From contig JAADGF010000086.1 in NCBI GenBank assembly GCA_013152545.1, forward strand, positions 1-61,397: a stretch of DNA of 61,397 nt. The letters run 5' to 3'. The notes beneath the pieces were generated by a model. That model did no database searches. It was not told where the DNA came from and saw only the letters and a list, made by a program, of their open reading frames with translations. A program made the translations under genes and the position numbers. This DNA is from Gammaproteobacteria bacterium (lineage in GTDB: Bacteria > Pseudomonadota > Gammaproteobacteria > SZUA-152). Below, piece by piece: positions 35,623-45,257 of this stretch (positions are counted from its first letter, which is position 1; each line of letters starts with the position of its first letter).

Positions 35623-36843
35623 ATGAACGTTTTGTATTTTCACCAACATTTTTCAACACCCCATGGGTCTACCGGAACTCGTTCGTATGAGATGGCACGT
35701 CACCTTATTAGAAGAGGTCACGATGTAACTATAGTGTGCGGGAGTTATGGAATAGCGCATACAGGGCTAAAATCGAGTTTTAAGAATGGCAAAAGGGAAG
35801 GTGTCGTTGACAATATTAAAATAATTGAGTTTGCGTTACCCTATTCTAATAATGATGGTTTTTTAAAACGATCAATAACATTCCTTAAATTTGCGGTTCG
35901 CAGTACAAATATCGCTTTGTTTCGTCAATATGATTTGTTGTTTGCTACATCTACCCCGTTAACAGCTGGAATTCCAGGTATTTTTGCGAAAATCATAAGG
36001 AATAAACCATTTGTTTTTGAAGTGAGAGATTTATGGCCAGAACTACCGCGAGAGATGGGGGTAATAAAGAATCCTATCATCTTATGGTTGATGGCAGGGT
36101 TGGAGTGGGTGTCGTATAAATCTGCAAATAGTTGTATCGGGTTGTCACCGGGTATTGTGAAAGGTATTAATAGAATTGTTAAAAACAAAAAACCAGTAGC
36201 AATAATTCCGAATGGTTGTGATCTTGACTTATTCGATCCTATTGCACCTGAAATATCGTTAGATTTTTTGATGGATGGTGACTTTGTTGCTGTTTTTACG
36301 GGTGCTCACGGTTTTGCAAATGGTTTAAACGCAATACTGGACGTTGCGCTAGAATTAAAAAAGAGAGGAAACGATACAGTAAAAATTGTTTTCATCGGGC
36401 ATGGAAAGTGTAAACAAAACCTTTTAGAACGAAAAGAAAAACAGAGTTTGGATAATTGTTTTTTTTTAGAGCCTATTGCCAAACTAGAATTGAGTAAATT
36501 GCTAAAGCGAGCGGATGCAGGGTTGATGGTATTAGCGAATGTGCCTGCATTTTATTATGGTACATCACCAAATAAATTTTTTGATTATATTTCATCAGGT
36601 TTACCGGTTATTAATAATTATCCGGGTTGGTTGGCTGGAATTATTAAGCGTAATGATTGTGGCATTGCCGTTCCGCCGGATTCCCCAGAAGCTTTTGCTG
36701 ATGCGCTTGAATATATGGCGAATCAGCCAGAGCATGTTAAGACTATGGGTGAGCATGCCCGGAAACTTGCGGAGCAAGAATTTAATCGAGATATTCTAGC
36801 TGAGCAATTTGTCAATTTTTTGGAGAAAATTGCAATAAAATAA
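35623..36843 (+). CDS. GT4 glycosyltransferase, WbuB-like
   Basis: 406 residues from ATG 35623, MNVLYFHQHFSTPHGSTGTRSYEMA, which is the family N-terminus (L-QYF--P-G-GG-R--E-A). Also FEVRDLWPELPREMG, IIPNGCDLDLF and ADAGLMVLANVPAFYYGTSPNKFFDYISSGLPV. WbuB-type enzymes usually add the second sugar (often L-FucNAc or similar) to the lipid carrier. The frame is open to a GTG at 35602, overlapping the previous gene. The stop overlaps the next ATG (TAATG). Confidence 0.88.
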   Translation: MNVLYFHQHFSTPHGSTGTRSYEMARHLIRRGHDVTIVCGSYGIAHTGLKSSFKNGKREGVVDNIKIIEFALPYSNNDGFLKRSITFLKFAVRSTNIALFRQYDLLFATSTPLTAGIPGIFAKIIRNKPFVFEVRDLWPELPREMGVIKNPIILWLMAGLEWVSYKSANSCIGLSPGIVKGINRIVKNKKPVAIIPNGCDLDLFDPIAPEISLDFLMDGDFVAVFTGAHGFANGLNAILDVALELKKRGNDTVKIVFIGHGKCKQNLLERKEKQSLDNCFFLEPIAKLELSKLLKRADAGLMVLANVPAFYYGTSPNKFFDYISSGLPVINNYPGWLAGIIKRNDCGIAVPPDSPEAFADALEYMANQPEHVKTMGEHARKLAEQEFNRDILAEQFVNFLEKIAIK

Positions 36844-37436
36844 TGAAACGATTTATCGACATAATTTTTGCGCTGCTAATGTTGATTTTATTGTCACCCT
36901 TTATCGTCGTTCTGGTTGTATTAATAAGATTTTTTTTAGGTGCACCGGTATTGTTTTTACAAGACCGACCTGGCTTAAACGGTAGGTCTTTTAGGTTGGT
37001 TAAGTTTCGAACGATGCGGGATTTGTATGATAATGATGGCAATATGTTATCAGATGATAAACGATTAACAAAATTCGGCGTATTTTTACGTGCGAGTTCG
37101 CTGGATGAGGTACCAGAATTATGGAATGTATTGCTTGGAGAGATGAGTTTAGTAGGGCCACGTCCGTTATTGGTGGAGTATTTGCCACTATATAGCAAAG
37201 AACAGTATCGGCGCCATGAGGTAAAACCAGGCATTACTGGTTGGGCTCAAGTAAATGGCCGTAATGAGATTAGTTGGGATAAGAAATTTGAACTTGATGT
37301 ATGGTATGTTGACCATCACTCTATTGGTTTAGATATAAAAATTATATTGTTGACAATTATAAAAGTATTTAAATCAGAAGGGATCAGTCATCAAGGGCAC
37401 GTCACCATGGAAAAATTTCGCGGAAGTAATAAATGA
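36843..37436 (+). CDS. Undecaprenyl-phosphate sugar-1-phosphate transferase (PglC/WcaJ family)
   Basis: 197 residues, the short monotopic type like PglC. One N-terminal re-entrant helix (RFIDIIFALLMLILLSPFIVV) precedes KFRTM, the Asp-Glu catalytic pair in SSLDEVPELWNVLLGEMSLVGPRPL, and RRHEVKPGITGWAQVNGRN. It starts repeat-unit synthesis by moving a sugar phosphate from its UDP donor to undecaprenyl phosphate at the inner-membrane face. The family often uses UDP-di-N-acetylbacillosamine or GlcNAc/GalNAc derivatives. Overlaps at both ends (1 nt and 4 nt). Confidence 0.93.
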   Translation: MKRFIDIIFALLMLILLSPFIVVLVVLIRFFLGAPVLFLQDRPGLNGRSFRLVKFRTMRDLYDNDGNMLSDDKRLTKFGVFLRASSLDEVPELWNVLLGEMSLVGPRPLLVEYLPLYSKEQYRRHEVKPGITGWAQVNGRNEISWDKKFELDVWYVDHHSIGLDIKIILLTIIKVFKSEGISHQGHVTMEKFRGSNK

Positions 37437-38053
37437 GTGGATTATTGATTATTGGTGCTGGGGGGCACGGAAAAGTTATCGCAGATACAGCTGAACTCAC
37501 TAACTACTGGTCACTAATAGTTTTTTTAGATGATCAGTACCCAGCTATATTAAAAAATGCCAAATGGAATGTGATTGATGTTATTAAGAGGCAAGAAAAA
37601 CACATGAATGATTTTTCGAATATTGCGTTTGGAATTGGCGATAATAAATCACGTCTTGAACTTTATGCTACCTCAACTAATGGTGTTAATCGCTTTCCAA
37701 CAATCATTCACCCAAATGCTACCATAAGCAGTTACGCAGATATAGGACCTGGTACGGTTATTTTTACAAATGCGGTTGTGAATATAGGGGCAAAAATATC
37801 AGATGTTTGTATAATAAATACAGGTGCTACTGTCGATCATGATTGTGTGCTGGATAAAGGGGTTCATGTTTCCCCTGGTGCTCATCTTGGGGGGGGTGTC
37901 GTTGTAGGAGAGTGTTCTTGGGTGGGTGTTGGTGCGAGCGTAAAGCACGGTGTTAAAATCGGCAAAAATGTTATCGTCGGCGCTGGTGCCGCTGTTGTGT
38001 CGGACGTTCCAGATAATGCAACGGTTGTTGGTGTACCGGCAAAGCCTCTTTAA
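37433..38053 (+). CDS. NeuD/PglD-like sugar O- or N-acetyltransferase
   Basis: 206 residues. The N-terminal PglD_N nucleotide-sugar-binding domain (LLIIGAGGHGKVIADTAE) is followed by left-handed beta-helix repeats (ADIGPGTVIFTNAVVNIGAKI, then the catalytic His in NTGATVDHDCVLDKGVHVSPGAHLGG), ending AAVVSDVPDNATVVGVPAKPL. NeuD family members acetylate sialic acids, while PglD makes di-N-acetylbacillosamine; its position after a PglC-like enzyme favours the latter, and the NeuBCA set leaves both possible. A G8 run occurs at 37889-37896. ATGA overlap with the previous gene. Last gene of the locus. Confidence 0.85.
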   Translation: MSGLLIIGAGGHGKVIADTAELTNYWSLIVFLDDQYPAILKNAKWNVIDVIKRQEKHMNDFSNIAFGIGDNKSRLELYATSTNGVNRFPTIIHPNATISSYADIGPGTVIFTNAVVNIGAKISDVCIINTGATVDHDCVLDKGVHVSPGAHLGGGVVVGECSWVGVGASVKHGVKIGKNVIVGAGAAVVSDVPDNATVVGVPAKPL

Positions 38054-38516
38054 AGAAAATTAGGCTGCCGCTTTGAATGGTTTGGGTTCAGCCAAGCGCT
38101 AAACCCCTATCTATCGACAGACTAAATCTGAGCGCTAATGGCTTGCTAATTACGCGCCCACGACTTAATCAATAAAGCGATTGAGATGAAAAAATAGTTT
38201 TCGCTTTGGGTTTTTTCCCCTAATAACTGGTGCTACGTACCGTTGATTATGAACCAATCAGGGCCTGTAAAGAAATAAATTGAACAAATTACGGCGGATA
38301 TCCTTATCCGTATTCAATGCGCGGAAATAGGCGTACCCCAAGGGCACTTCTTTCAAGGCGCATACTCGTTGTATGTAACTTTTTCCACAACGCCGAAGAC
38401 GCAAGGATAGACAAAAAAATAAATGTTCATCATATTTTTTTACAGGCCCTTCGTTACGATTTTTCGTAAATGCCATCGTCTGCATTCTTAATAATGGAGG
38501 CCTGCATAACATCAAG
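38054..38516. other. Intergenic end of capsule locus, containing a MITE
   Basis: 463 bp without a gene. The first 200 bp show no recognisable terminator; the right half is the element at 38261-38449. Confidence 0.35.
38261..38449. repeat. MITE-like element, 189 bp, GGGCCTGTAAA ends
   Basis: Left end GGGCCTGTAAAGAAATAAA (38261-38279) is inverted at the right (TTTTTTTACAGGCCC ends at 38449), giving terminal repeats of about 26 bp with a few mismatches. There is no coding capacity. It is distinct from the other two inverted-repeat families in this window. Confidence 0.7.
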
Positions 38517-39092
38517 TTAATAATACTCCCGGTCAACGGGGGTAATCTGGACTTTAACGCGAATGCGTTTGCCTGGGTGATGCTGCATTTTGGTGGTAAA
38601 TAATTCACCTTTATAACGATATGTGACCCTATAACCCTGAAGCCGTTCTTCTGTACGGTAAGTTGTACGCGTTTCACAATGGCGTTCCTGGCTAATTTGA
38701 TATTCCCCGGTGTGAATGGTTTGCGCTCCCGTGTTATGACCAATTGCACTACCAATGATTGTGCCTGCGAGCGTTGCTACATTTTTGTTGTGACCTTCGC
38801 CCAAATGATGTCCTATTACGCCGCCAATGATACCGCCGATCAATACATTATCGGTATTGTGATGATGGATACGGCGTGTGATGGGTTTGTGTACATCCTC
38901 GTACCAACATTGTTGCTCCGGCGTTGATCGGCGTATTGTTTTGTAGATAGGGTCCACATCAATCACTTTAGCATAATCAAAATGCTTATGTTTCGTGCCG
39001 TGATGATTATCATGGCCATGACCAGCAATGGCGAACAGGGGAAATGTCACAGTGGCAGTTAAAATAATGATGGTTAAGAGTCGGGTTATCAT
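38517..39092 (-). CDS. Glycine-zipper 2TM-domain envelope protein
   Basis: 191 residues with a signal sequence (RLLTIIILTATVTFPLFAIA). A His-rich stretch (GHGHDNHHGTKHKH) follows. The glycine zipper region is IGGIIGGVIGHHLGEGH and LAGTIIGSAIGHNTGA (Rick_17kDa/17-kDa-antigen-like), then a basic C-terminal beta domain (GYRVTYRYKGELFTTKM). Such proteins sit in the outer membrane or periplasm; function unknown. The start is decided by an excellent AAGGAGG 7 nt before ATG. The His-rich part might bind metal, which is inference. Single gene. Confidence 0.85.
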   Translation of the reverse strand: MITRLLTIIILTATVTFPLFAIAGHGHDNHHGTKHKHFDYAKVIDVDPIYKTIRRSTPEQQCWYEDVHKPITRRIHHHNTDNVLIGGIIGGVIGHHLGEGHNKNVATLAGTIIGSAIGHNTGAQTIHTGEYQISQERHCETRTTYRTEERLQGYRVTYRYKGELFTTKMQHHPGKRIRVKVQITPVDREYY

Positions 39093-39285
39093 TGAAAACC
39101 TCCTTTGCCAGTGAATAGGTATTTGGAAAGCTTTATTGTTAAACTAGGTTATTGATGCTGAACTGAGGCTGAATAGCTAGAGGAGCAATAGTGTTTAATA
39201 ACGGTGTTTTGTCTCCATCGTGGTGTTGAGTAATAGCGCTAGTCTGTGAATTATTTACATTTCAAATTGGAAGATTTTTGGCCTC

Positions 39286-39350
39286 AAAGGAAGTGGGAGG
39301 GATTCACACAGGACTGTATTACATGTGAAAATACCCCTCCCTCTTACTTT
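39286..39350 (-). terminator. Hairpin downstream of the cytochrome c gene
   Basis: AAAGGAAGTGGGAGGG (39286-39301) pairs with CCCTCCCTCTTACTTT (39335-39350) with two mismatches. On the minus strand it begins about 21 nt after the stop of the cytochrome gene. There is no clear U-tract, so a terminator is only probable. The rest of 39093-39371 holds nothing else recognisable. Confidence 0.4.
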
Positions 39351-39371
39351 TCCTGTTGAATTCAGCTTGGC

Positions 39372-39995
39372 CTATGGGTTCAGCGAAAGAATAAAGTCCA
39401 CCAATTTGTCAATGTTTTCATCCGAAACGCGGGGCGAGTAGGGGGGCATCATGGCGTTGCCAACAATGTCCGTCCAATTTCCGCGGCCACCTTTGGTGAC
39501 TTTTTCAATTAATAGGTTTTTCGCATCAGGATTATTCGCGTATCGTTTTGCTACATCGTTCCATGCGGGACCTACCATTTTTTTGTCAACGGCGTGACAG
39601 GCTAAGCAACCGCTTTTGCGAGCCAAAGCCAGGTTATCCGTTTCTGCTTGGTCGGCGCTCGATGCTGCTGCCTGAGCAACGGGTTCGGCATCCGGGACCA
39701 GTACAGTATCTGCTTGTGTCGCGGATATTTCTTCGATGTTATTGTTAATCACTTCTTCTGGTGTTTGTATAGCGGATGTCACTTCAGTTTCAGTGGGTGT
39801 TTCGGCTACGCCTGCATCGGTTGTGTCTTCGTTGCTGGGCGTTGAGGTTACGGATACATCTTCTACTGGTGTTACACTTTTTGTGTCTGATTCGGGTGAT
39901 TTATCATTGCCGCAGGCAGACATAAGCGTTGCAATAAGGATAATCGTTATTATGCTTATGCTATTTGAATACCCGGATATAGGATTGTTACACAT
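39372..39995 (-). CDS. Lipoprotein c-type cytochrome
   Basis: 207 residues. A signal peptide ends in a lipobox (IATLMSAC, Cys about 28), a Thr/Glu-rich linker follows (about 30-120), then a class I cytochrome c domain: haem motif CLACH (KSGCLACHAVDKKMVGPAW), distal Met in NAMMPPYSPRVSDENIDKLVDFI. It resembles cytochrome c551/c5-type electron carriers, anchored to a membrane facing the periplasm. There is no neighbouring oxidase or reductase gene, so its partner is not visible. Confidence 0.9.
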   Translation of the reverse strand: MCNNPISGYSNSISIITIILIATLMSACGNDKSPESDTKSVTPVEDVSVTSTPSNEDTTDAGVAETPTETEVTSAIQTPEEVINNNIEEISATQADTVLVPDAEPVAQAAASSADQAETDNLALARKSGCLACHAVDKKMVGPAWNDVAKRYANNPDAKNLLIEKVTKGGRGNWTDIVGNAMMPPYSPRVSDENIDKLVDFILSLNP

Positions 39996-40248
39996 AGGTT
40001 GGTGTTCTCCGTTTGAATCAATGACTTTCTTAAAATGTACTACAAAGTTAGGTTTTTCGGGAGTTAAGTGAATTACCGTAAAAACTACCTACTTAACAGT
40101 ACGCAAAGATGCTATTAGGGCGTCACATTAATACTCATGGCGATTTATATCAAGATGATAATGCACTTATTTACATTTCGCTAACAATTATACTCGATAT
40201 AAATTTGTGGGAAATGTGAAGTTGTGTCGGTAGCGTGTGGCGACAGCC

Positions 40249-41124
40249 TTATTTTTTCGTTCGGCGGCCAGATCTGAAATAGCGAATATTGTTGTAAAAG
40301 TCGGGCTGGTTGTTTTCAGGTAACCAGCCGGGCATACCAAGCAGCGGGAAGGGCGAAAAACGTTGGGGGGATGTAATGTTGTTTACTTGGTTAAATTGTT
40401 TGTTTATGAGTTGATCGGCAATGCGGGTGAGCTTCAGTGCGGGCTGTTGTAATATGTTTTTATCAACGTGTAGCAATAAACTATGTGCTGTTAACCCAAG
40501 ATAGGGTTTAATGGCTTTTTCATAAATGGCGTGCCCAAAAACGATACATTTCAGGTCGGCTGATAATTCTGATCGATGCTCCCAAAACAAGGTTTTCCAT
40601 TTAAAGTTTTGAATGAGATGGAGCAATGTTTTGTTGGAGGATAAAATAATAGCACCGCATTCATCAAACTGGGTTAGTGCATTTTCCATATGGGAACGTT
40701 GTGATGGTGTTTTTGTAGGGCTTTGCTGGTTTATTTGTAACATGTTATGTCGTGCAACAAGGGCGTGATAGTGTAACCTGTTGAGGGTGATTTTGGTATT
40801 GGGGAATATTTTCCAAACCAATACTTGAAAAAAATCATGCCAGTTGCGCAATCGGGTTTGAATTTCCCCTTTAAGGTATATTCGTGGCTCGTAAGTTGCG
40901 TCGACTGTGCTTGGTTTCTTTCCTTGTGGTACGAAGTGTAATGCTGCCCCAGCGTCTGAATATATCCGGCTTTGTCCTTGTTCAAGAAAATTTTGGTAGT
41001 CATTGAGATTGGGCCAATGAGCATGGGAAGCCATAAATTCCTCAGCAAGGGGTAGCAGAGGCCAATAGATGTGACTGTTGGTTAGTAGTTGTGGATTCCA
41101 TAAGTGGTTTTCAGGCGTTGACAT
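40249..41124 (-). CDS. DUF3025 family protein
   Basis: 291 residues of a conserved proteobacterial family of unknown function. Diagnostic stretches are RLRNWHDFFQVLVWKIFPNTK, LTQFDECGAIILSSN, WKTLFWEHR, IVFGHAIYEKAIKPYLGLTAHSLLL, and FPLLGMPGWLPEN. No signal peptide or membrane helix, so cytoplasmic. ATG 41124 is the only good start. The gene is alone, facing away from the beta-helix gene. No function is claimed. Confidence 0.88.
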   Translation of the reverse strand: MSTPENHLWNPQLLTNSHIYWPLLPLAEEFMASHAHWPNLNDYQNFLEQGQSRIYSDAGAALHFVPQGKKPSTVDATYEPRIYLKGEIQTRLRNWHDFFQVLVWKIFPNTKITLNRLHYHALVARHNMLQINQQSPTKTPSQRSHMENALTQFDECGAIILSSNKTLLHLIQNFKWKTLFWEHRSELSADLKCIVFGHAIYEKAIKPYLGLTAHSLLLHVDKNILQQPALKLTRIADQLINKQFNQVNNITSPQRFSPFPLLGMPGWLPENNQPDFYNNIRYFRSGRRTKK

Positions 41125-41817
41125 TAGTTAGTTACCGTGTGATTTTTTGTGGCATGATTCGGAATGGGGGTATCATCGTTTGCCTCCTTAACCTCCTTGT
41201 CGACAGCAATTACAACAGCGCGAAATAAAATGACGATTACTGCGCTATTACTCAATCAGAACAAATGCCAACAGTCAACGCGTTTCCTGAAGAACCTACT
41301 GTTGGTCGGCGAACACGAACTCAATTTGACCACGTATGGATACCGATGGTAGTGCGACTCTGGTGATAAAATCGAGCGCCAAACGGGGACGTTATTAAAT
41401 GCCCATTTCAGTCATTGTTTTTTACGAATATACGATAGTTGGCATGCAGATTCCAATTGTGAATATTCGTGTTGAGGTGGTTTAGCTTGTTCAGGTTTTC
41501 AGGCTCAAAGCGAATTGCGTTTTCAATCGATTGCCTTATGAGTTGTTAGATAGTAATAATTGATATAATAACAGGATTTTATTTAACGGATAACTATAAA
41601 GCTGATATATTTATCTGATTTCTTTAGAATTGCTATAGCCAGGTAGCTATAAACTGTTTTACCCTGGATGTATTCTATTTGTAATGCTACTCAGTGGCTG
41701 GTATAGGTGATTCAAAACTAACGGCTACGATTAGTTTGGAGTATGGACCTCAATTCTACTGCAGTGCTAATTATCAGTTTTATCAATCTAAATATTTACT
41801 ATAGGATGTAACGCTGT
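41125..41817. other. Intergenic region upstream of the beta-helix gene
   Basis: 693 bp. It shows no convincing gene. A stretch at about 41205-41270 (core GCGAAATAAAATGACGATTACTGCG) resembles 46395-46440 (GCTCGAAATAGAATGACTATTCCTGCG), so both are probably copies of an old dispersed repeat. Divergent promoters for the DUF3025 and beta-helix genes must lie here but none is clear. Confidence 0.35.
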
Positions 41818-44025
41818 ATGGCTAGTCAATTTTGTCGTATTACATGGGCTACATTTATCATAATATTGTTGGTGATATTCTATGCGCCATCTGTTGTTTC
41901 ACTGGACGTCATTGATGATATTACCGTGGATACTACTTGGCGTCTTGAAGATAGCCCGATCATTATTCGCGGGAACGCAGAAAACAGAGGTAATATTAAT
42001 GTTACTGCTACACTGAGGATTGATCCAGGCGTAAATGTTAAATTTGATGGTCCTTATTCGCTGATTATCAAAAAGGAATTGATAGCAATTGGTACGGTTA
42101 CGCAACCCATTCTTTTTGAACCACTTAGTGCTGGCGGCCAATGGGTATCCATTGAATTCTTAACGGATGATGCGTCTGCTGCTGAAAGTCGAGTGTGGAC
42201 CTCATTCAATAATGGAGAATACGATAGTGGCTCGACACTGCAATATGTGGTGCTTGATTCCGGGGGAGGATTGGACTTTAGTCAAACACCTGCCAATGGT
42301 GTTCTTTATTTATTGGATGCCAATCCGTATCTGAAGCATGTCACGATTCGAAATGGACAGTCCACGGCAGTTACGGCGATTGATTTAAGTAACTTACTTA
42401 AAATTGAGAATGCCACATTTGAGAACAATGTTCAGTCGGATTCCATTAACGGACGTGCTGGTGGTCTTTCCGTTATTGGCAAGGTAAACTCCGGGCCGAG
42501 TGGTGAGTTGGAAATTACTGGTAGTGCCATTAGCAATAACACTACTAATTCGCTGGACGGCGGTGGCGGTATTGTCCTTGGAAACCTGGACAAATTAACC
42601 CTTAGCAATAACACGATATCGAACAATCAATCAACCGTCAGTCAGGGGGGAGGGATTTCTCTGCTAGGAATAAACGCTACTGTTGGCGAACAGTCAAACT
42701 ACGTTATTTCCAATAATGTTATTATTGATAATACCGCTGAGGGCGATGGTGGGGGGATTGCAGCAAATTCATATTATTTTAATCTCATCAATAATCGCAT
42801 AACTCACAATATATCCCTTAATGGTGATGGTGGTGGCATTTACTTTGGTACCGGTGCTCAGGCCAGTACCACTGAAAACATAATAATGTACAACATTTCA
42901 GAAGGTGCGGGTGGGGGCGTGTTTGTGGAGCAGGTCGATGGCCTAGTCTTTGATTTTTTGAGAAATGTTATTGCAGAAAACGCTTCAAACACAAGTCATG
43001 GCGGCGGACTGGATCTTGCTCATGATGGCGGGGTGAATATTCAGTCGGGCAAAATAATCATTGATTCTAATATCATTGCGGATAATTTTGCCGAGAGACA
43101 TAGCGGTGCAATGAATATCACCGCCGTAGGCAGTGTTACTAACAACGCCATACTGCGCAATGAATCACGTAGTATTATGTTTATGTTGTCACCTGAGGTT
43201 ATTGCGCCATTTGCGGGTGATCCTGTTGACCTCACCGTGTCTCAAAATGCGTTTTTTTACAATATTTCCGAAGATAACGTACTCAGCAATGGCTCTAAAG
43301 TGTTGCCGTTAGTGAATAATAATAATATTGTGGAGAATGGCAACGGCTATTATTTATTTTCGTCTTTAGCAGTTTCAGGTACGGTTGATCCATTATCATT
43401 AACTTTTGATGGCAGCAATAATTATTACGGGATGGATGAAGCAACCGTGGCGCTGAATGTGGATGGATTAGTTAACTATAACCCCATTGCAACCCAAATA
43501 TTTGAAAATGTTCCGGTATCTCCTCCGAATAATCTAACAATAGAGCATAATAACGGTTCGGTTATTTTAACCTGGGACGCAAATCCTGAAACTGATCTTC
43601 AGGGGTATCATATTTACTGGGGCACTGATCAGGCACCCGATTATCAGTTCCGCGACACAGGCGTACCAGCGTCGGTAACCCGCTACGTTATTAATTATAG
43701 TGATCGCGGTTTGGATGCAAGCAAAACCTACTATTTCGCCGTTACAGCTGTCGATGTCAGTTACAGTGATGCCGCTGATATCAGTAGTACTATCGTGAAC
43801 GAAGCCCAAACCAACGGTAACGAGAGTTGGTTCAGCGAAGAGCAAGTGGTGTTTGGTGTGGTTGGTGGAACTGGCGGTGGAGGAGGAGGTGGTGGTGGAG
43901 GTAGCTTCAATTACATGTTTTTTCTCCTGTTGATGTTGCTTGCATGTATGCGTAGTCCCGCTATTATGCGTCATTTCGCCTTTCTTAAAGAACCTTTATT
44001 GTCTAAAAGTGCCTACTTTTGGTGA
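41818..44025 (+). CDS. Surface protein: parallel beta-helix, fibronectin type III and Gly-rich C-terminal anchor
   Basis: 735 residues. An N-terminal signal sequence (FIIILLVIFYAPSVVS) is followed by right-handed beta-helix repeats from about residue 60 to 540 (many I-NN-I--N and GGG motifs), then a fibronectin type III-like domain (about 565-665, SVILTWDANPETDLQGYHIYW). The C-terminus has an uninterrupted Gly run (GGTGGGGGGGGGGS), a short hydrophobic helix (MFFLLLMLLACM) and a basic/aromatic tail, resembling GlyGly-CTERM type sorting signals that rhombosortase processes. Probably an exported cell-surface or secreted adhesin or glycan-binding protein. The signal is atypical because about 20 residues follow the helix. 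Confidence 0.8.
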   Translation: MASQFCRITWATFIIILLVIFYAPSVVSLDVIDDITVDTTWRLEDSPIIIRGNAENRGNINVTATLRIDPGVNVKFDGPYSLIIKKELIAIGTVTQPILFEPLSAGGQWVSIEFLTDDASAAESRVWTSFNNGEYDSGSTLQYVVLDSGGGLDFSQTPANGVLYLLDANPYLKHVTIRNGQSTAVTAIDLSNLLKIENATFENNVQSDSINGRAGGLSVIGKVNSGPSGELEITGSAISNNTTNSLDGGGGIVLGNLDKLTLSNNTISNNQSTVSQGGGISLLGINATVGEQSNYVISNNVIIDNTAEGDGGGIAANSYYFNLINNRITHNISLNGDGGGIYFGTGAQASTTENIIMYNISEGAGGGVFVEQVDGLVFDFLRNVIAENASNTSHGGGLDLAHDGGVNIQSGKIIIDSNIIADNFAERHSGAMNITAVGSVTNNAILRNESRSIMFMLSPEVIAPFAGDPVDLTVSQNAFFYNISEDNVLSNGSKVLPLVNNNNIVENGNGYYLFSSLAVSGTVDPLSLTFDGSNNYYGMDEATVALNVDGLVNYNPIATQIFENVPVSPPNNLTIEHNNGSVILTWDANPETDLQGYHIYWGTDQAPDYQFRDTGVPASVTRYVINYSDRGLDASKTYYFAVTAVDVSYSDAADISSTIVNEAQTNGNESWFSEEQVVFGVVGGTGGGGGGGGGGSFNYMFFLLLMLLACMRSPAIMRHFAFLKEPLLSKSAYFW

Positions 44026-44270
44026 TGCCATGTCATGAAGATGACACATGCTAATAACCTAAACCACACGCCACAGGTATATCGGCCCGCAGTGTTGGAG
44101 GTTTAGGCTTAGTTGCATGTTCTATTCATTATTCGGGACTGACGTTGAAACTCTTTGTGATAATCTGACTATTTCGCATCATTTTTCCTCACCATGAAAT
44201 AAACCGAGAGTACACTTACACTATACATCTGATATCTTAATTGCTTGGCTATGTATAGCTTGGTATTAGA

Positions 44271-45173
44271 ATGATGGCCGCTTGGCCAATTGCAAGAATA
44301 ACTAATAGAAACTACATGGTGACTGTAAAACAGGTTCTTGACGTGACGGCCAATCCCTCTTTATTGCACGATGCGACAATTCTCGCCAATTACGATATGA
44401 ATGCTAATGCATTATTCGTCGAGTCCAGCAGTGGTGACATTTTTGCTTATACTCATCGCGCTCCCGGTAAGCAGGCCGAGAATGAAGACAGTGCTGGTGT
44501 GCTGGATTTTTTAGATAATAGCTGTGTGCTTGCGGTTGCTGATGGGATGGGGGGTATGCCCTGTGGGTCTGAGGCATCGAAAATAGCTGTTGAGTCATTG
44601 CGTTGTTCGCTGGATCAATCTGTACCAACGGGGGTTGGTTTCAGAGAGGCAATTCTTGACAGTATAGAAGCTGCTAACAATAAAATTGCTGCGTTAGGGG
44701 TTGGTGCTGGTACGACTTTCGCAGCGGTAGAAATTCGTCACTCTGTTTTACGATCTTACCATATTGGGGACTCCGTGGTCTTAGTGGTGGGACAGCGTGG
44801 TAGAATCAAACTGCAAACGATGTCCCATTCGCCAGTTGGTTATGCGCTTGAAGCTGGAATGCTGGATGAAAACGAAGCGATACGCCATGATAAGCGGCAT
44901 TTTGTCTCGAATATTCTTGGTAATGCTGACATGTATGTCGAAATAGGTTCGCCAGTTCGTTTGTCGCGATTCGATACTGTGTTGGTGGCGAGTGATGGAT
45001 TATTTGATAATTTGCGAGTCAAGGAAATTGTTGAAATTGTCCGCAAGGGGGCGCTTAGCGCTGTTGCTCAAGCGCTCATTAAAAAATGCAGTGAAAGAAT
45101 GCAGCAACCGGAAGCAGGCCAGCCGAGTAAGCCTGATGATATCGCATTTATCCTGTTTCGTCGAAGTCACTAG
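44271..45173 (+). CDS. PP2C-type serine/threonine protein phosphatase
   Basis: 300 residues. PPM-family metal-binding and catalytic motifs are in order: KQAENEDSAG (Asp for metal), AVADGMGGMPCG, GTTFAA, SYHIGDSVV, LVASDGLFDN, and PDDIAFIL near the end. It is a cytoplasmic single-domain enzyme removing phosphate from Ser/Thr residues. No kinase partner or T6SS regulator is adjacent. The ATG choice is uncertain (44271, 44274 or 44316) because none has a ribosome binding site. The MITE downstream separates it from mtgA on the other strand. Confidence 0.92.
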   Translation: MMAAWPIARITNRNYMVTVKQVLDVTANPSLLHDATILANYDMNANALFVESSSGDIFAYTHRAPGKQAENEDSAGVLDFLDNSCVLAVADGMGGMPCGSEASKIAVESLRCSLDQSVPTGVGFREAILDSIEAANNKIAALGVGAGTTFAAVEIRHSVLRSYHIGDSVVLVVGQRGRIKLQTMSHSPVGYALEAGMLDENEAIRHDKRHFVSNILGNADMYVEIGSPVRLSRFDTVLVASDGLFDNLRVKEIVEIVRKGALSAVAQALIKKCSERMQQPEAGQPSKPDDIAFILFRRSH

Positions 45174-45257
45174 AATGTTGATTCGAGCGGGGTGATTCAG
45201 GTGTGCTGGTTGTTCGGTTTATTGGCGCAACAGGATACATGATCAACCACTCCTCTA

